Shown here one piece after another: positions 8,839 through 17,379 of a DNA stretch of 64,000 nt. The stretch spans positions 16,670 through 80,669 of the forward strand of contig JYOD01000067.1 of NCBI GenBank assembly GCA_000955785.1, given 5' to 3'. Position 1 is the first letter of the stretch. Each line of letters opens with the position of its first letter. The notes beneath the pieces are model-generated. The model was not told the origin of the DNA. It did no database searches and worked only from the letters and a program-made list of their open reading frames with translations. The position numbers and the translations under genes were made by a program. The DNA is from Burkholderiaceae bacterium 16 (GTDB lineage: Bacteria; Pseudomonadota; Gammaproteobacteria; Burkholderiales; Burkholderiaceae).

Positions 8839-8858
8839 GCCTGGCGACCGGCATGCGC

Positions 8859-9698
8859 TTAGCGTGCCGCCTCGGGCTCGAGGACGATATCGAGCTCCAC
8901 CAGTTGATAGTTGTCGCGCTCGGGGTGCGGGCGCACTGCCACGATGTGGTCGTCGATGGTCGAGAAGATGCAGTCGACCGGATTGGCGGGGTCGCCGGCA
9001 AAATAGACCTGCGAGGTAAGCGTCCGATACCCGGGATACACTACGCGATAGTGGATGTGCGGAGCACGCTGGCGGTTGCGGCCGAGCCGCTTCATCAGCA
9101 TGCCGACTTCGGTGTCTTCCCGGCCGATAATGTAGCCGCCTGGCCGGACCGTGAGAATACTGAATCCACCCTCCGCGTTGCAGCGCAGCTTGCCGCGCAG
9201 GTTGTCTTCCGACTGGGAATCGTCCTCGTTTTCATAGCGGCCGAACTGGTTCGGCTGCCACACGATGAGTTGCGCCCCCGCTATGGGGTGGCCGGTCACG
9301 GCGTCGCGCACCTGCCCCCTTAGCTCGAGACGCTGGCCGGGCTCTTCGTCCGTCGCCAACGAACAAGGATTAGGTCCTTCGGCAATGCCGTCCTTCGGGA
9401 AAGGGCCGGTCACGTTCTGCGGCGTGGCCTGATCGTCTGAACGTGCCAGGTCGAGCGCCCGCATGGTCATGCCCATCATGTCGCACAGCATGATGAGTTC
9501 ATCCTGGGCTGCCACCTTGCCCAGCCAGCCTACGATGCGATAGAGTTCCTGGTCCGTCAGGCGCAGTTCGTCCAGCAGCGCGTGAAAGTGGCGAAGCGCC
9601 ACCGCAAAGTGAGCCTGAAGCTCCGGGTCGGAACCTGCGGCACCTTCGCACATCGCGCCGATTGCCCGTTGCAGCGTGGGGTTGTCTTGAAGATTCAT
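8859..9698 (-). CDS. Intradiol ring-cleavage dioxygenase (catechol/hydroxyquinol 1,2-dioxygenase type)
   Basis: This 279-residue non-haem Fe(III) enzyme opens an aromatic diol between the two hydroxyls. All four iron ligands are visible: Y155 in WQPNQFGRY, Y189 in RPGGYIIG, and H214/H216 in APHIHYRVV. The N-terminal helical dimerisation domain (about residues 1-95) is of the catechol/hydroxyquinol type, not the protocatechuate type. It is the last gene of the ligase/lyase run: the ligase stop lies 18 bp upstream of its start. No muconate cycloisomerase or maleylacetate reductase is in the window. The substrate (catechol, methylcatechol, hydroxyquinol) is therefore undetermined. Confidence 0.88.
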   Translation of the reverse strand: MNLQDNPTLQRAIGAMCEGAAGSDPELQAHFAVALRHFHALLDELRLTDQELYRIVGWLGKVAAQDELIMLCDMMGMTMRALDLARSDDQATPQNVTGPFPKDGIAEGPNPCSLATDEEPGQRLELRGQVRDAVTGHPIAGAQLIVWQPNQFGRYENEDDSQSEDNLRGKLRCNAEGGFSILTVRPGGYIIGREDTEVGMLMKRLGRNRQRAPHIHYRVVYPGYRTLTSQVYFAGDPANPVDCIFSTIDDHIVAVRPHPERDNYQLVELDIVLEPEAAR

Positions 9699-9716
9699 GA
9701 TTGTCTCCGTCTCTAG

Positions 9717-11369
9717 TTATCGGGTTGCGGCTCCACCGGCCAGGTCAACGGCTCGCGCGAGCAGGGTCGTATCCGCCTTCAGCTTGTGCTTGGCCGGCTT
9801 ATGCGTGGGTGTGTGGGGAATGGCGTCGACCAGCACTACGAAGCGCGGCATCTTGTGCGTGGCAAGCCGGCTCCGGGCCCAGGCAACCAGGGCTTCCGGC
9901 TCGACCGACTGGCCCTTCCTGAACTGCACCGCCAGCATGATTTCTTCTTCACCAAGTTCAGCCGGCACGCCGATGGCCGCAGCCTCTTCGACCGCGGGAT
10001 GCTCGCCGAAAATGCGGTCGAGCTCGGCGCCGGATACGTTTTCGCCCTTGCGCCGGATCACGTCCTTCTTCCGGGCGACGAAGACGTAGTAGCCGTCGGT
10101 GTCCTGACGCACCAGGTCGCCGGTGGAAAACCAGCCTGCCTTGAAGGCGGCTTCGGTCTGCGCGGTGTCGCGAAAGTAGCCCTGCATCAGGGTGGGCGTG
10201 CGAATCAGCAATTCGCCCTCCTCGCCCGGGGCCACGTCATTGCCGTCATCGTCGACGATGCGGGCTTCGGGCGCCGCGATGGCGGTGTCGGGATGACGCG
10301 AGATAAGTCCCATGGTCCCGAGCTTGTGTGGGCCATGGAAGGGGTTGGCGATCACGCCCGGGATTTCCGTCATGCCATAGCACTCGATCAGCCGCGGCAC
10401 ATGGAACTCGTTGCGCATCACGCGGACCATCTCCTGCGTCTGGGGGGCGATGAACATCTTGGTGATGCGGTGGCCGGGAACGAATTCCTCGCGCGGCCGG
10501 CGCGCCAGGATGCTGCCGGCGGCAGCTACCAGGTTGACCTCGGTCGCGCCGCTCTCCGCGGCAAAGCGCCAGAACGATGAGGCGGAGAACCTGCGCAGCA
10601 GCACCAGGCAACCGCCGCATGCGAAGGCGCCGCCAACCGAGTACATCAGCGCATTGATGTGGAACAACGGCATCACGCACATCACCCGCTCGCTGGGCTG
10701 CAGGTGGAGGCGGCCAACGAATGCTTCGGCGGTCAGCACATAGCCGCGATGGCTGTGCATGGCGCCTTTCGGAAAGCCGGTGGTGCCTGAGGTATAAATG
10801 ATCAGCGCGGTATCGGTCGCGCTGCCAGCGCCCGGCGGCACCTGCGCCGGCGTGCCGGCGCCCATCGATGTCTCAAGCGTGGGTAAGGCGTGCTGGCCGG
10901 GCTCGTTGGCTCGCAGCCAGACACCCTCGCCGAGTTCGGCAACGACGGCCGCCGCGGTTTCGAAGGTGGCCGCAGAGCACACAACGCCGGAGACCTGCGC
11001 GTGCCGGAGCACATACAGCGCCTCGTCCAGCCGGTAATCCGGGTTCGCCGGCACCAAGCTCGCGCCGATCCGCGCCAGCGCGAACATCAGTACCACGGTG
11101 GACGGATGGTTGGCGGACAGGATGCCGATCCTGTCGCCGGGGCGCACCTGCATATCCTGCGTCAGCCAGTTCGCGGCGCGGGAGATCCGCGCTTCCAGTT
11201 GCCCATAGGTCCAGGTCTCGCCTTCGAACAGGACCGCGGGCTTGTCCGGATGCGCTTCAACCCGCGCAGCGAGAAAATCCGCCAGCGTGAAGTCATGGGC
11301 CCGGTACTGCCGGAGCACCTCGAGCGGGCTGATCATCGCCGGGTTACCGGTGGGGAGAGGATCGTTCAT
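9717..11369 (-). CDS. AMP-binding acyl-CoA synthetase (CaiC-like ligase)
   Basis: This 550-residue adenylate-forming enzyme activates a carboxylic acid to its CoA thioester using ATP. The phosphate-binding loop reads YTSGTTGFPKGAMHSHRG. The adenylate core is seen in YGMTEIPG and FSTGDLVRQ, and the C-terminal hinge in KDVIRRKGENVS. A lysine in HKPAKHKLK near the C-terminus fits the catalytic lysine. The overall look is closest to carnitine/crotonobetaine-CoA ligases and related acid-CoA ligases. Its start overlaps the stop of the citryl-CoA-lyase-like gene by 4 bases (ATGA), so the two are translationally coupled, and their products probably act in sequence on the same acid. Confidence 0.87.
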   Translation of the reverse strand: MNDPLPTGNPAMISPLEVLRQYRAHDFTLADFLAARVEAHPDKPAVLFEGETWTYGQLEARISRAANWLTQDMQVRPGDRIGILSANHPSTVVLMFALARIGASLVPANPDYRLDEALYVLRHAQVSGVVCSAATFETAAAVVAELGEGVWLRANEPGQHALPTLETSMGAGTPAQVPPGAGSATDTALIIYTSGTTGFPKGAMHSHRGYVLTAEAFVGRLHLQPSERVMCVMPLFHINALMYSVGGAFACGGCLVLLRRFSASSFWRFAAESGATEVNLVAAAGSILARRPREEFVPGHRITKMFIAPQTQEMVRVMRNEFHVPRLIECYGMTEIPGVIANPFHGPHKLGTMGLISRHPDTAIAAPEARIVDDDGNDVAPGEEGELLIRTPTLMQGYFRDTAQTEAAFKAGWFSTGDLVRQDTDGYYVFVARKKDVIRRKGENVSGAELDRIFGEHPAVEEAAAIGVPAELGEEEIMLAVQFRKGQSVEPEALVAWARSRLATHKMPRFVVLVDAIPHTPTHKPAKHKLKADTTLLARAVDLAGGAATR

Positions 11370-12166
11370 GCTGCCCTCGCCGGGATGCCGTCAAAAGCAA
11401 TGGCGTGTTCGGCGGCATCGGCCAGGATGAAGCCGATGGGTTGCCGTTGCTCTTCCTGCAGGTGGGCGATCAGGCTTGCCACGCGGGCCAGCAGCGGCAC
11501 CCCCTTCAAGGCGCCGGCCGGATAGCCAGCATCCAGCAGAACCGCCGGGATCGCCCCGGACACGTTCATGGGCAGTGGCTTGGCGTAATGCGCCGGGACC
11601 GCTTCGGCGACCGCTTCCAGCGCGGCGACGTGCTCGCTCGCCAGGCCGAGTTCGCGCGAGTACGCCAGCAAGCGGTGGGCGCGCGGGTCGCCCTCTTTGT
11701 GCGTGGGGTGGCCGAAGCCCGGCAGCGGCTTGCGCGCCTGGCGCAAGGCTCGGACCACGGAGTGCGCGCTTTCGGCCATGGAACCGACCTCCCTGCCCGC
11801 CAGCACTTCCTTGAGCATCAGGCCTGCAGTCTCCGATGCGCCCAGTATCACGGAGCCGCAGCCAAGGACGCCGGCCGCGACTGCGCCCTGCAGCGCGTCC
11901 GGGGCGGCTGCAAGGGTCATTCTCGCCGCCTGCACGGATGGCACAAGGCCATGCTCGGCGATGGCAACGAGGCAGGCATTGGTGACCGCCACCAGCCCCG
12001 TGTCAGGGATCCGCCCGGTAAGCAGGAACAGGAAGTACTCCGTGAAGCCCACCTTGCCGATGAGTTCCTGGCTCAGGTCCTTGCCGTGCACGGAGACCCC
12101 GTGGATGTCGACCTCCGCAATGGCCGTACGGCCGGTCGGGGGCTGCTTTATCTGCGCGATTGTCAT
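11366..12166 (-). CDS. Citryl-CoA lyase-like protein (short citrate synthase fold)
   Basis: This 266-residue protein resembles the small citrate-synthase-fold proteins annotated as citryl-CoA lyase, which split a hydroxy-acyl-CoA into acetyl-CoA and a keto acid. The key histidine segment PGFGHPTHKEGDPR (citrate synthase H320 region) is present. The AHGGA segment of citrate synthases is replaced by LGASET, and the NVD aspartate region reads NVSG. It is therefore unlikely to be an ordinary citrate synthase. It is the first gene of an operon with the CoA ligase (ATGA overlap) and the intradiol dioxygenase. A strong palindrome lies 16-34 bp upstream. The substrate is unknown. Confidence 0.78.
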   Translation of the reverse strand: MTIAQIKQPPTGRTAIAEVDIHGVSVHGKDLSQELIGKVGFTEYFLFLLTGRIPDTGLVAVTNACLVAIAEHGLVPSVQAARMTLAAAPDALQGAVAAGVLGCGSVILGASETAGLMLKEVLAGREVGSMAESAHSVVRALRQARKPLPGFGHPTHKEGDPRAHRLLAYSRELGLASEHVAALEAVAEAVPAHYAKPLPMNVSGAIPAVLLDAGYPAGALKGVPLLARVASLIAHLQEEQRQPIGFILADAAEHAIAFDGIPARAA

Positions 12167-12532
12167 ACCATCTCCTTTATTTTTTGCGCTAGTCGCAAAT
12201 TATGGCGACATGCGAAATAAGTCTAGGCTGCGATCTGTGCGTTGGCAAGACCGTGCACTGAGACAGGACAGCTGGGTTGTGGGTAGTCATGCTGGGCTCC
12301 CTCACGGTTTCGACACGACTGCTTGCGCCCATGAAGCACACTATAGTATAAACCGTACGGTATGGTATTCTTTGATCCGGAAGGGGGCATTCGGAATTGC
12401 TAAATGCCTGACAGGCGCTGGCGACGGCGCCCTTGTTCAACTTAGCCCGATGCCCCTACTGGCCTCGGCTCCCTTACCGAGCTTCCGTTCTTCGGCGTCA
12501 AAGCCGACGCCTCAATCGTCAACAGGCTCTGT
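12167..12532. other. Divergent intergenic region (366 bp) with palindromes
   Basis: No gene is visible. Besides the dyad at 12182-12200 it contains a perfect 10-bp palindrome ACCGTACGGT at 12352-12361 in an AT-richer stretch (TATAGTATAAACCG). That is a typical form for a TetR-type operator or promoter region. It serves the lyase operon on the minus strand and the outer-membrane gene on the plus strand. Confidence 0.5.
12182..12200. promoter_or_regulatory. Palindrome upstream of the lyase/ligase/dioxygenase operon
   Basis: On the minus strand the sequence reads TTTGCGACTAGCGCAAAAA, a dyad of TTTGCG / CGCAAA type, 16-34 bp before the lyase start. A related half (TTTCGCATGTCGC) lies just upstream. 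The centre resembles the palindrome at 1169-1207. A role as operator for the local IclR-type regulator is plausible but inferred. Confidence 0.45.
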
Positions 12533-13459
12533 ATGAGAAAGATAGCGCGGCAATGCCTGCCGCTGATTGGTTGTGCCTTGATGTCATCCGCCGCGATGGC
12601 AGACGCTGTGGCACTTCCCCCCATGAATCTCGGCAACACGAGCTTCCTGGACGGTATCGCCGGGCCCGGCTTCCTTTTTGAAGTCGGCTCCAGCTACTAC
12701 CAGGCCACGGCCATCAAGGACGATGCCGGGAACGCCAGTCCGGGAGCCCCGCGCATCGAGGTGGCTGCCATCGTTCCGCATATTGCCTACATATCGCCCG
12801 ATATCACGCTGCTTGGCGGACATGTTGGCGGCGAGGTATTGCTCCCGCTTGTCTATGCCAACCTGAAGGTCGGACCCGGCCTCGAAGACCGCAATTTTGC
12901 TGCCGGCGACATCCAGTTCAGCCCGCTCCTGGTTCAGTGGACAGGCCAGACGCTGTTCGGCATGCCCTTCTTCCAGCGGTTCGACCTGCTTTTTTCGGCG
13001 CCAACGGGGCAATACAACCGCAATGCGCTCGCCAGCGCCGGCAGCCATGCCTGGACGGTCGCGCCTTACTATGCTTTCACGCTGATGCCTACCGACAAGT
13101 TCGAGATCAGTGCCCGGCTCAATTACCAATGGAACGGCAAGAACACCAAGCCAGCCCCATCCTTGAACGCAGACTCCGTGCAGGCCGGTGACGCCCTGTC
13201 CCTGAACCTCTCTGGCTCCTATGCTGTTTCCAAGCACTGGCGGATCGGCATCGCGGGTTATGCCCTGCAACAGCTCAGCGAAGATCGCATCGATGGCAAG
13301 TCCCAGTCGGACTCCAAGGAGCGGCTCTTCGGGGCTGGCCCAGGGGTGCTATACCAAGGAAGTTCGTACCAGATCCTGTTGAATGCCTATAAGGAATGGG
13401 GCGCCCGGAATCGCCCGGAGGGCAGCAAGATCGTGTTGCGGTACCTGCTGCCGTTCTGA
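12533..13459 (+). CDS. SphA/phenol-meta-degradation-type outer membrane protein
   Basis: This 308-residue protein starts with a signal peptide (basic MRKIARQ, hydrophobic core, cleavage near residue 24). The rest is an even beta-barrel-like pattern ending in an aromatic residue, LRYLLPF, as outer-membrane barrels do. It belongs to the family annotated as phenol degradation protein meta / SphA, thought to be outer-membrane channels for aromatic or related hydrophobic substrates. It is divergent from the ring-cleavage operon across a palindrome-rich gap, so it probably admits that pathway's substrate. A second member of the family is at 25071. Confidence 0.8.
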   Translation: MRKIARQCLPLIGCALMSSAAMADAVALPPMNLGNTSFLDGIAGPGFLFEVGSSYYQATAIKDDAGNASPGAPRIEVAAIVPHIAYISPDITLLGGHVGGEVLLPLVYANLKVGPGLEDRNFAAGDIQFSPLLVQWTGQTLFGMPFFQRFDLLFSAPTGQYNRNALASAGSHAWTVAPYYAFTLMPTDKFEISARLNYQWNGKNTKPAPSLNADSVQAGDALSLNLSGSYAVSKHWRIGIAGYALQQLSEDRIDGKSQSDSKERLFGAGPGVLYQGSSYQILLNAYKEWGARNRPEGSKIVLRYLLPF

Positions 13460-13552
13460 TTGGAAACACCGCGCCAGCCTCTTGCCTCACTTTCCAGGGG
13501 GCGGCTTGTTATGGCTGCCTGAATCGGCATCATCCGTACGCAAGGTCTTGCC

Positions 13553-15031
13553 ATGGAATATTTGCTGAATCCTCTCTGCCTGGGCGTTGGCTTGGTACTG
13601 TGCGATGTTCTCGCCTGGCGTCTGATCGACCCCGGCTACAAGCGGCTGCGCCTCGCCGTCCGGCTGGCAATATTTGCATTGCTGACCACCGTGCTTCTCC
13701 ATGGCGGCATGAGCCCGCTCGATGCAGCGCCGTCGCCTGAACAGCCGGTACGCCATTTCCTTGGCCAGGCGCTGGAAATCATCTGGTGGTTGCTCGGCGC
13801 CCGCACCCTCACCATTCTGCTGGATGCGCTCTTCATGCCCAAGGCCTGGCATCAGGAGCGCCTGTTCCAGGACGTGCTGGGCGCGCTGATCTTCGTCGCG
13901 GCCGCCGTGGCGGCCATCGCCTATGTCCTTGAGCTTCCGGTGAGCGGCCTGCTGGCGACGTCGGGGGCCCTCGCCATCATAGTTGGCCTGGCGATCCAAA
14001 GTACATTGAGCGATGTGTTCTCCGGACTCGTCCTGAATGCCACACAGCCCTACCATCTCGGCGACTGGGTCTCCATCGATGGCGTGGACGGCAAGGTCCT
14101 GGAGATAAACTGGCGCGCCACTCATCTGCTGAGCGCCCAGGGCAATCTGGTAGTGATCCCCAACAACCTGACTGCCCGGGCCAAGATCACCAATATCAGC
14201 CGGCCCTCGGAACTGCACGGCGTCAACGTCTCCATCCAGGTAACGCCGGAAGCGCGCCCAAATGTGGTCGTGGAAGCGCTGGAGCGCGCGGTTCTAGGTT
14301 GCAAAGTCGCGTTGGCAAAGCCGGCGCCATCGGTCATGGTGAAACACGCCGGCGCCAACTCGATTGAGTATGAAATCACGTGTTACGTCCAGGATATCGC
14401 CAACAAGAGATTGGCCACGAATCAACTCTTCGATCTTGCGCATCGGCACCTGGCATCCGTCGACGTCGATCTCCGTCCGCTAACCGTGCCCGTCCCAGGC
14501 ACCCCGGCGACCGATCACCGCCAGCGGCTGCTCTCGACGGTGAGCATCTTCCAGACGCTCGGCGCAGACGAGCTCTCCCTGCTTGCCAAACGCCTGTCGC
14601 GTCATGAATACCAGGCGCACCAGACCGTTGTGACGAGTTCGGAGGTCACGGACTATATGCTTCTTGTGGACTCGGGCGTGCTCTCCGTCGCGATCGTGCG
14701 CGGTGACGAGCGCGTGGAGACTGCCCGCCTCGGACCGGGTGACGCGTTCGGCGAGCCTGGCGTATTGGCAGGCATTGCCATGCAGGTGACCATTGAGGCA
14801 ATTACCGGCGTGGTCCTCTACCGGCTGGATAAATCGGACCTCACACCGGTTCTTCAATCCCGTCCGGAAGTGGGCTCGCAAATGTGCCAGCTTCTTTCCC
14901 AGCGGCAGGAATCGAACAATGCCTTCGGCAACATGCAACCGTCTACATATGCAGGCAAATCGAGCGTCTTGCAATGGCTCCAGGACAAGATGCACAGCCT
15001 CCATCACCTCGCCGGAGGCAAGGTGCCGTGA
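13553..15031 (+). CDS. MscS-family channel with C-terminal cyclic-nucleotide-binding-like domain
   Basis: This 492-residue inner-membrane protein has several hydrophobic helices in residues 1-150. The MscS pore and beta domain follow (SGALAIIVGLAIQSTLSDVF, then QPYHLGDWVSIDGVDGKVLEI and VVIPNNLTARAKI). The C-terminal third (about 330-450) is a cNMP-binding fold with FGEPGVLAGIAMQVTIEA as its phosphate-binding cassette. This is the layout of bacterial cyclic-nucleotide-gated MscS relatives. The arginine that normally contacts the cyclic phosphate appears replaced (AMQ where PRxA is usual), so ligand binding may be altered or lost. Two adenylate cyclases are encoded in the same window. It begins 93 bp after the outer-membrane gene and is probably separate from it. 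Confidence 0.85.
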   Translation: MEYLLNPLCLGVGLVLCDVLAWRLIDPGYKRLRLAVRLAIFALLTTVLLHGGMSPLDAAPSPEQPVRHFLGQALEIIWWLLGARTLTILLDALFMPKAWHQERLFQDVLGALIFVAAAVAAIAYVLELPVSGLLATSGALAIIVGLAIQSTLSDVFSGLVLNATQPYHLGDWVSIDGVDGKVLEINWRATHLLSAQGNLVVIPNNLTARAKITNISRPSELHGVNVSIQVTPEARPNVVVEALERAVLGCKVALAKPAPSVMVKHAGANSIEYEITCYVQDIANKRLATNQLFDLAHRHLASVDVDLRPLTVPVPGTPATDHRQRLLSTVSIFQTLGADELSLLAKRLSRHEYQAHQTVVTSSEVTDYMLLVDSGVLSVAIVRGDERVETARLGPGDAFGEPGVLAGIAMQVTIEAITGVVLYRLDKSDLTPVLQSRPEVGSQMCQLLSQRQESNNAFGNMQPSTYAGKSSVLQWLQDKMHSLHHLAGGKVP

Positions 15032-15186
15032 CACCTTGCACTGGCCCCTCCGGCAGAACGCCGTGTTCGATGACGCAGAACGCCGGCGCACCGCATGCTC
15101 GACTATGATGACTCCAGTCCAGGAACCGCGGGAACACCAGCATTTGCGCTCTTTTACCACCCTAGTCAGGCTCTGACCCAAGTGCT

Positions 15187-17379
15187 ATGGCAAAGACATC
15201 CGGCAGCACTCTAACGCCAGATCCAGCGTCACTCGCCAATGCCGTCTGGTCATACTGGCAGGCAGACCGGGGACGGCTGGCGCACGCGTCGAAGACCGCG
15301 CTTGCCGTGGTCCTCTCGATGTGGCTCTCGATGCGGCTTGAGCTTTCCTCGCCGCGCACCGCCATGGTTTCAGCGGTCATCCTGATGATGCACCAGCACA
15401 GCGGCATGGTGTTGGCAAGGGGCTTCTACCGCGCCCTGGGGATGCTGGTTGGCAATCTGGCCGCCCTGCTGTTGTTCTTCGCCTTTCCGCAAGAACGCGT
15501 GCTATTCCTGCTTTGCTTGTCTGTCTGGACCGGGCTCTGTGTTTGCGGGGCTGCCTATTACCGGAACTATCAATCATACGGGTTCGTGCTCGCCGGCTAC
15601 GCGACATGTATTGCCGCCGTTCCGTCCATCAATAGTCCCTATGCGATCTTTGACAATGTGATTGTCAGCCTTAGCGAGGTATCGATCGGGATCTTGTGCG
15701 CGGGCTTGGTAAGCGCGCTGATCTTTCCGCAGCGGGTCGCGACGATGATGATGGCCGCGGGCCAGCAACATATCACCACCTTTATCGGCTTCATCCGCGA
15801 GGCCCTGCGCGGCAGGCAAGCCCCGTCCGCGCTGGGGCTCTCACACCTGCGTCTGATGGCTGAACGCGCCCAGCTTGAGAACTTGCGCAGCGCAGTGGTC
15901 TTCGAGGATCCGGAACTTCGCGCGAACAATGACCTGATGGTTCGTTTGAATCACGATTTCCTCGATGCCATCGCGCGCTTTCACTCGATTCACCAACTGC
16001 GGTCGCGCATCGAGAAAGCCGAAGATCATAGTTCGGGAAGCGCGCTCGATGTGCTATTCGACTCGTTGTCCAGAATCCTGCCATTGCCCTCGGATGGCGC
16101 GAAGCTCAGCCTGGCGGAGGTAGGCGGCCTGCATGCCAGCTTGCTGGCATTGAAGTCCGAGCTTCCTGGCAGGATCGCTTCCGCCTCGGCGGCTCTGTCC
16201 AATGCTCCGCCGCCGGCATCGGACCGGTTTGCCGCTGGTGCGGCAGCACTCTACGAAGCCACGGCAGATCTGCTCTCGTATACTGAGCACTATATTGCCC
16301 TGCGCACGACGCGTACATTCGTCGCGGAGCCACCCCGCAAACGACCGCGCAGGCTCCTGTACTCGGGGAATCGCGCCTTTGCCCTGGCATCCGGCCTGCG
16401 CGCGGCGATAGCCATCCTGGCATGCTCCTGGCTCTGGATTGCGTCGGGCTGGAACGGCGGCAGCTCGGCAGTCATCGCCGCTGCCATCGCCATCGCTCTC
16501 TACTCGGTCATGCCTCAACCGACCGCCGTCGCCCGACAGATGCTCATCGGTTGCGCGGCGGCCTGGCTGGCCGGCCTGTTTTTCAACTTCTTCATCCTGC
16601 CCCGCCTCGATGGATTCCTGCTGCTCGCGGTCTGGATCGTCCCGTTCATCATGGCTGGCAGCTATCTCGGCACCTTTCCGAAGACTGCGACGATCGGGTT
16701 GGGATTCGGTATCTATTTCAGTTTCCTCAGCAATCTGACAAACCCGACCGTCTACAACCCGACCAGCTATCTCGACGCGGGCCTTGCCACGCTGCTGGGC
16801 ATTGCGATAGCGTCGCTTGCATTTGCGACCATCGTGCCCCAGGGCGGTCATTGGCTGGCCGAGCGCTATCTGCAACAGTTGCGCAAGCTGGTGGCAAAAG
16901 AGGCCTGCCATGGCGCACTCGATGGCCTGCGCCTGACGTTTGAGAGCAATATCCGCGATTTCGTGCAGTACGCCGGCACCCGGCCGGTAACCGGCCGCGC
17001 CAGCCAGGCGGAACTGCTGGAATGGTCTTTCGCCGCGCTGGAGATCGGGCTCGGCGTGATCAATATTCGCGAAGCCGCGACCAGAAGCGTCATGCCAGCC
17101 GGATGGGAAAAACAACAAGACAACATGCTGGCGGCGATCTCCGCGCTGTTCCTGGCACCCTCGCCGCAGACCCATGAGTTCGCGCTGCGCGCTGTCGAAA
17201 GCGCCATTGAACAGACGGCCGAAACGACTGGCAATACGGGAGGCGCTGAGCCAGGAACGCCTGGATCGCGACAGCCGTCGCAAATCCGGGCCCTCTTGCA
17301 CTTCGTCAGGTTGTCGCTGCTGGACGATGCCCTCCCCCTGGTCAGTGTTTTGCCGGGCACCGGGGCCAAAGTTGCCTGA
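15187..17379 (+). CDS. FUSC-family inner membrane efflux protein (AaeB-like)
   Basis: This 730-residue protein has two sets of hydrophobic helices (about residues 30-190 and 400-560) separated by cytoplasmic regions. That is the duplicated FUSC/ALMT-like architecture of AaeB and related aromatic-carboxylic-acid exporters. It starts an operon: its stop overlaps the start of the NodT-type lipoprotein gene (TGATG), followed by DUF1656 and HlyD genes. The four products should form a tripartite pump across both membranes. Placement beside aromatic-catabolic genes suggests relief from toxic aromatic acids. The start codon lacks a strong ribosome-binding site. Confidence 0.87.
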   Translation: MAKTSGSTLTPDPASLANAVWSYWQADRGRLAHASKTALAVVLSMWLSMRLELSSPRTAMVSAVILMMHQHSGMVLARGFYRALGMLVGNLAALLLFFAFPQERVLFLLCLSVWTGLCVCGAAYYRNYQSYGFVLAGYATCIAAVPSINSPYAIFDNVIVSLSEVSIGILCAGLVSALIFPQRVATMMMAAGQQHITTFIGFIREALRGRQAPSALGLSHLRLMAERAQLENLRSAVVFEDPELRANNDLMVRLNHDFLDAIARFHSIHQLRSRIEKAEDHSSGSALDVLFDSLSRILPLPSDGAKLSLAEVGGLHASLLALKSELPGRIASASAALSNAPPPASDRFAAGAAALYEATADLLSYTEHYIALRTTRTFVAEPPRKRPRRLLYSGNRAFALASGLRAAIAILACSWLWIASGWNGGSSAVIAAAIAIALYSVMPQPTAVARQMLIGCAAAWLAGLFFNFFILPRLDGFLLLAVWIVPFIMAGSYLGTFPKTATIGLGFGIYFSFLSNLTNPTVYNPTSYLDAGLATLLGIAIASLAFATIVPQGGHWLAERYLQQLRKLVAKEACHGALDGLRLTFESNIRDFVQYAGTRPVTGRASQAELLEWSFAALEIGLGVINIREAATRSVMPAGWEKQQDNMLAAISALFLAPSPQTHEFALRAVESAIEQTAETTGNTGGAEPGTPGSRQPSQIRALLHFVRLSLLDDALPLVSVLPGTGAKVA

